From the NCBI GenBank assembly GCA_902492185.1, contig CABUKY010000008.1, forward strand, positions 1 to 31,443: 31,443 nt of DNA. The letters are read 5' to 3'. Made by a program: the position numbers and the translations under genes. The DNA comes from an uncultured Collinsella sp. Its GTDB lineage: Bacteria > Actinomycetota > Coriobacteriia > Coriobacteriales > Coriobacteriaceae. The stretch's first letter is position 1. Each line of letters starts with the position of its first letter. The notes under the pieces were generated by a model. The model saw only the letters and a program-made list of their open reading frames with translations, was not told the DNA's origin and made no database searches. Positions 28,092 through 31,443 of the stretch are shown here, piece after piece.

Positions 28092-29171
28092 ATGGCAGAT
28101 TCCAAGCAGGCTCCATTCGACGCCGCGGCAGCCGCCAAAGCAGCATTTGCTTCGGTCCAGGACAAGCCGTTCCCTAACGACATCTTTACGGCTCCCGAGC
28201 TCCGCTGGGCTGTGATCGGTTGCGGTGTTATCGCCAACCAGATGGCCCAGTCTCTCGCTCTTGCCGGCCGCAAGCTTGCGGGCGTTGCCAACCGCACACT
28301 GTCCAAGGCTCAAGTTTTTGCAGAGCAGTATGGCGTTGAGAAGGTCTATGAAACGGTCGAGGACCTCTACGCCGATCCGAACATTGACGCAGTCTATATC
28401 ACCACGCCGCACAACACTCACATCACCTACCTGCGATCCGCTCTGGCAGCCGGTAAGCATGTGCTCTGCGAGAAGGCCATTACCCTCAATTCCGCTGAGC
28501 TTGACGAGGCCCGCGCCATTGCCGACGAGCACAACGTGGTCCTCATGGACGCCACCACGGTGCTCCACATGCCTTTGTATCAGGAGCTGCGCCGCCGCAT
28601 GGATGCCGGCGAGTTTGGCCGCATGAACCTCGCTCAGCTCAACTTTGGTAGCTACAAGGAGTACGGCGACCTGACCAACCGATTCTACAATCGCAACCTC
28701 GCCGGCGGTGCCATGCTCGATATTGGCGTATACGCCCTGTCCGTCATGCGTCTCTTTATGGCAAGCCAGCCCGCTGAGGTCATTTCGCTGGGCAACACCT
28801 GCGAGACCGGCGTTGACGTTGCGGGCGGCATCGTCTGCCGTAATGCCGAGCAGCAGCTGGGCGTTGTGAGCCTCACACTCCACTCCAAGCAACCCAAGCG
28901 CTCGATTATTAGCTTCGACAAGTGCTATATCGAGGTCAACGAGTATCCGCGCGCCGATCACGCGACCATCGTGTGGACTGCGGACGGCCACCGCGAGGAG
29001 GTCCACGCCGGCACCGAGGCTTACGCCCTTTGCTATGAGATGGCCGATCTTGAGCAGGTCGTTGCCGGCGACGACTCTAAGCGCGAGCTGCTGGATTATG
29101 CTTCTGATGTTATGAAGCTTATGACCAAGCTTCGCGCCGACTGGGGAGTCGTGTACCCCGAGGAGGAGTAA
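28092..29171 (+). CDS. Gfo/Idh/MocA family NAD(P)-dependent oxidoreductase
   Basis: Dehydrogenase of the glucose-fructose oxidoreductase family, which acts on sugars, inositols or their derivatives. It has 359 residues. After about 37 extra N-terminal residues comes the Rossmann motif WAVIGCGVIANQMAQSLA, then TPHNTHITY and CEKAITLN (usually EKP), and the C-terminal domain with AGGAMLDIGVYALSVMRL. The exact substrate cannot be read. CAGGAGA precedes the ATG. It is 3 bases upstream of the DeoR-type regulator, so the pair forms an operon, probably for sugar use. Confidence 0.92.
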   Translation: MADSKQAPFDAAAAAKAAFASVQDKPFPNDIFTAPELRWAVIGCGVIANQMAQSLALAGRKLAGVANRTLSKAQVFAEQYGVEKVYETVEDLYADPNIDAVYITTPHNTHITYLRSALAAGKHVLCEKAITLNSAELDEARAIADEHNVVLMDATTVLHMPLYQELRRRMDAGEFGRMNLAQLNFGSYKEYGDLTNRFYNRNLAGGAMLDIGVYALSVMRLFMASQPAEVISLGNTCETGVDVAGGIVCRNAEQQLGVVSLTLHSKQPKRSIISFDKCYIEVNEYPRADHATIVWTADGHREEVHAGTEAYALCYEMADLEQVVAGDDSKRELLDYASDVMKLMTKLRADWGVVYPEEE

Positions 29172-29174
29172 ACG

Positions 29175-29921
29175 ATGCTTGCGGAAGATAGGCTCAACGC
29201 GATCGTGTCGATGGTGCAGCAGGCCGGCTCGGTTACCGTGCCGGAGCTTGCCGAAGCCCTGGGCGTGACGGCGTCTACCATTCGGCGCGACCTGCAGACG
29301 CTCGACCGAGCGCATCGCATCGCCAAGGTCCACGGTGGAGCGACGAGTCTTGAGCGCGCGCACGTGACGCGCGACCTAACGCTTAATGAGCGCAGCGACC
29401 TCCATAACGACGACAAGGAGCGTATCTGCGCCCGTGCGGCGGCGCTTGTGGAGCCCGAGAGCTTTGTATACATCGACTCGGGTTCGACGACGCTCAGGCT
29501 CATCGAGCATCTTCCACACCTTGAAGATGTCACCTATGTGACCGATTCCGTGCTCCATGCTCAACGCCTTGCTTTGCGCGGCATGCGTACCGTGGTGCTG
29601 GGCGGCGAGCTCAAACCCGAGACCGAGGCGCTCGTTGGCCCCGATGCCTTGGCAACCTTAGACCGCTACAACTTCAACTGTGGCTTTTGGGGCTCTAACG
29701 GCATTGCCGCCGAGCAGGGCTTCACGGCGCCCGATATCGAGGAGGCACAAGTAAAGCGTATCTCGATGCGCCATACGGCCAAGCGCTTCGTAATCTCGGA
29801 CGCCAGTAAATTTGGCATGGTGGCGCCCGTCAAGTTCGCGGACTTCCGTGACGCAACGATTATTACCGCAGGCGATGTCCCCGCCAAGTACCGGGCAATG
29901 GACAACGTCATCACGGTCTAA
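29175..29921 (+). CDS. DeoR/GlpR family transcriptional regulator
   Basis: Sugar-responsive repressor type, 248 residues. The N-terminal winged helix spans about 1-60, with VTASTIRRDLQTLDRAHRIAKVHGGA, the family signature. The C-terminal sugar-phosphate sensor has YIDSGSTTLRLIEHL, VVLGGEL and GFWGSNGIAAEQGFTAPD. GAGGAG upstream overlaps the end of the oxidoreductase gene (gap of 3 bases). It probably regulates its own operon through the boxes at 27911-28040. Transcription ends at 29944-29983. Confidence 0.94.
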   Translation: MLAEDRLNAIVSMVQQAGSVTVPELAEALGVTASTIRRDLQTLDRAHRIAKVHGGATSLERAHVTRDLTLNERSDLHNDDKERICARAAALVEPESFVYIDSGSTTLRLIEHLPHLEDVTYVTDSVLHAQRLALRGMRTVVLGGELKPETEALVGPDALATLDRYNFNCGFWGSNGIAAEQGFTAPDIEEAQVKRISMRHTAKRFVISDASKFGMVAPVKFADFRDATIITAGDVPAKYRAMDNVITV

Positions 29922-29943
29922 CAGCAGGGGACGGGCTAAGGCC

Positions 29944-29983
29944 AAAACCACCGCGAAGGGGTAGGAACCTTTGTGGTGGTTTT
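29944..29983 (+). terminator. Terminator after the DeoR-type gene
   Basis: AAAACCACCGCGAAGG pairs with CCTTTGTGGTGGTTTT at 14 of 16 positions, with a short loop. The A-run on one side and T-run on the other allow action in both directions. Confidence 0.88.
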
Positions 29984-29997
29984 GACGTTTGTCAGAT

Positions 29998-30038
29998 AAA
30001 ACCTGCCAAAATAAACCTGTCCCTTTTTGGCAGGTTTT
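29998..30038. terminator. Second hairpin, terminator of the minus-strand pseudouridine synthase unit
   Basis: AAAACCTGCCAAA (29998-30010) and TTTGGCAGGTTTT (30026-30038), a perfect 13-bp stem with a 15-base loop. It overlaps the last codon of the minus-strand gene. With the preceding hairpin it forms a convergent terminator pair. Confidence 0.8.
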
Positions 30039-30696
30039 AGGGCTCCCAGGGGCAAGGGGCTTCGATGTGGATGTGCTCACCGGTTACGGGATGCGTAAAG
30101 GACACGCTGTGGGCATGGAGCATCAGGCCGCAGGGACGCGGCGTGCCGTACAGGCCGTCGCCAACCAGGGGATGACGCTCGCTCGCCAGATGCACACGGA
30201 TTTGGTGCTTGCGGCCGGTGAGCAGCTCGACATCGATATACGAGCGCGTGGGCAGGCCACGACGGCTCTTAAGACGCTTGAGCACCTTCACGCGCGTCTG
30301 AGACGGCTTGCCGCTGGCGCCGACGCGCATCTTGCGGCTGTCGTGACGGTCGCGGGCGATGGGCTTGTCGATGAGCTTTTCGTTCCAGTCGATTTTGCCT
30401 TCGGCGAGCGCCAGATAGTGCTTTTCGAAAGCGTGGTCGATCACCATCTGGTCAAAGGCGGGCTGCGTCTGCTTGTCGAGCGAGAACAGCACCACGCCGG
30501 TGGTGTCGCGGTCCAGGCGGTTGAGCGGCTGCATGTCGGTCGCGGCAAAGCCGTCGCCCATCGCCAGCAGCAGGTCGCTGGCGTAGTCGGTGAGCGTGCG
30601 CTCGCCGGTGCCGTCGCCGTGGACGATCATGCCGGCGGGCTTGTCGATGGCCATGAGCCAGGCGTCGCAGTAGAGGACTTGAGGTTCTTCGTTCAC
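30037..30696 (-). CDS. RluA family RNA pseudouridine synthase
   Basis: Converts uridine to pseudouridine in rRNA or tRNA. It has 219 residues with only the catalytic domain and no S4 domain. NRLDRDTTGVVLF carries the catalytic Asp62 (the family usually has HRLD), and TGRKHQIRVHLA and HPLVGDGLYG follow as expected. The GTG start has GAAAGG upstream on the minus strand. It lies 15 bases after the U32-family gene, so the two are probably cotranscribed. The target position in RNA cannot be predicted. Confidence 0.92.
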   Translation of the reverse strand: MNEEPQVLYCDAWLMAIDKPAGMIVHGDGTGERTLTDYASDLLLAMGDGFAATDMQPLNRLDRDTTGVVLFSLDKQTQPAFDQMVIDHAFEKHYLALAEGKIDWNEKLIDKPIARDRHDSRKMRVGASGKPSQTRVKVLKRLKSRRGLPTRSYIDVELLTGRKHQIRVHLASERHPLVGDGLYGTPRPCGLMLHAHSVSFTHPVTGEHIHIEAPCPWEP

Positions 30697-30711
30697 GTGT
30701 AAGCCTTTCGG

Positions 30712-31443
30712 TTAGCTGATTCCCACAAACATGCAGCCCGAGGTCGCCCCGCGCAGACGGGCGGCGGGCTTACGGCCCGCCTGCGCCGCTTCGACGGCAC
30801 GACGGACGCGGGCGACGGCACGGCCCACCTCATCCGTCTCGAGCAACGTTCCGTCAACCATGAGACGACGCACACCGGCATCGAGCAGCTGAGGAACCTG
30901 CGGCGTGAGGTCGATGGGGTAGGCATCGTACAGGCGAGAGCGGCCGTGGATGTCGGTGCGGACGGGCATGACCTTTCCGTCGATATTCTTGAGCGAGAGC
31001 TTGCGGGCGCGCAGACGGCAGTTGGCGCAATCGTGAATGCAGCCGTTGGCAACCTGCAGAATGCAGTGTTCGCTCGTCATAACGCGCGGACGGCCAAAGA
31101 CGGTGATGCCCAGAGCCGCGGGCGCGGCGGCGCCGAGCGAGGCAATCTCGTCGAGCGTGATCTCGGGCGAGAGCCAAAATGCGCCGGCTCCGCGCTCGGC
31201 AAGCGCCTCCATGCAGGGTATGTTGTGCACCGGCAGGCAAGAGCGAATCTCGGCCGTGGCGCCGGCATGCGCGGCTACGGCGAGCTCGGAGATATTGCCG
31301 ACGGCGACGGTGGCTCCGGCATTGATCCAAGGATCGACGCGCTCGTGGTCGACGGCGCGGCAGACCTCGTCGAGTACGGGCACGATACCCTGCTCAAATG
31401 CATCGGCAGGGGAGAGTCCGACAGCCTCGAGCGCGTCGGTGGT
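30712..31443 (-). CDS. Peptidase U32 family protein (5' end beyond the window)
   Basis: C-terminal part of a U32-type TIM-barrel protein. About 243 residues are visible, and the frame stays open to the window edge beyond the apparent GTG at 31383. The signature region is clear: MTSEHCILQVANGCIHDCANCRLR has four cysteines, and KNIDGKVMPVRTDIHGRSRLYDAYPIDL matches the U32 pattern. Many U32 proteins are not proteases but act in tRNA, rRNA or ubiquinone hydroxylation with an iron-sulfur cluster, and the cysteines and the RNA-modifying neighbour fit such a role. That is an inference. Confidence 0.85.
   Translation of the reverse strand, partial: TTDALEAVGLSPADAFEQGIVPVLDEVCRAVDHERVDPWINAGATVAVGNISELAVAAHAGATAEIRSCLPVHNIPCMEALAERGAGAFWLSPEITLDEIASLGAAAPAALGITVFGRPRVMTSEHCILQVANGCIHDCANCRLRARKLSLKNIDGKVMPVRTDIHGRSRLYDAYPIDLTPQVPQLLDAGVRRLMVDGTLLETDEVGRAVARVRRAVEAAQAGRKPAARLRGATSGCMFVGIS

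Noticed and set aside
29989..30702. 237-residue plus-strand open frame opposite the pseudouridine synthase
   Set aside because: The minus-strand gene has clear catalytic motifs; this frame is its complement and begins within a terminator hairpin.

Overview
The window is high-GC DNA (mostly 60-65% by eye) with densely packed genes. It most likely comes from a gut member of the Actinomycetota class Coriobacteriia (Collinsella or a close relative). I base this on the actinobacterial-type RpoC and ribosomal proteins combined with a Firmicutes-style fatty acid synthesis cluster. The genus is an inference, not something the sequence proves.

Layout. (1) 1-8110: the 3' part of rpoC with its terminator, a 137-bp palindromic element, a strong promoter, then rpsL-rpsG-fusA-rpsJ and a terminator. 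No tuf follows fusA, and rpsJ, normally the first gene of the S10 operon, has stayed with the str genes. (2) 8166-19622: birA (minus strand) faces away from a type II fatty acid operon, fabH-acpP-fabK-fabD-fabG-fabF-accB-fabZ-accC-accD/A (fused), followed by an orphan PTS EIIC gene. Two 19-bp direct repeats lie in the birA/fabH divergent region. (3) 19620-21520: a CDF metal exporter and a histidine-phosphatase-family protein. (4) 21521-27823: a second copy of the palindromic element, then the rest of the S10 operon in three blocks: rplC-rplD-rplW, rplB-rpsS-rplV-rpsC-rplP-rpmC-rpsQ and rplN-rplX. Each block is preceded by its own promoter-like or structured leader sequence. A terminator follows rplX, so rplE and the rest of the spc operon are not here. 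(5) 27824-31443: a Gfo/Idh oxidoreductase with a DeoR-type regulator, then on the minus strand a U32-family protein (cut by the window edge) and an RluA-type pseudouridine synthase.

How it works together. BirA would biotinylate AccB. AccB, AccC and the fused carboxyltransferase make malonyl-CoA, FabD loads malonate onto AcpP, and FabH, FabF, FabG, FabZ and FabK elongate the chain. This lipid block sits between rpsJ and rplC, so membrane synthesis genes lie inside the ancestral str-S10 ribosomal cluster.

Most notable points. (a) The RpoC C-terminus carries a helix-hairpin-helix module that resembles the RNA polymerase alpha C-terminal domain and keeps most of its DNA-contacting residues. (b) Two copies of a structured palindromic element with covarying stems lie, in the same orientation, just upstream of the promoters of the two main ribosomal protein operons. 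(c) The rplC and rplB upstream regions share a 26-bp promoter box (23 of 26 identical). (d) Structured leaders precede rplC and rplN.
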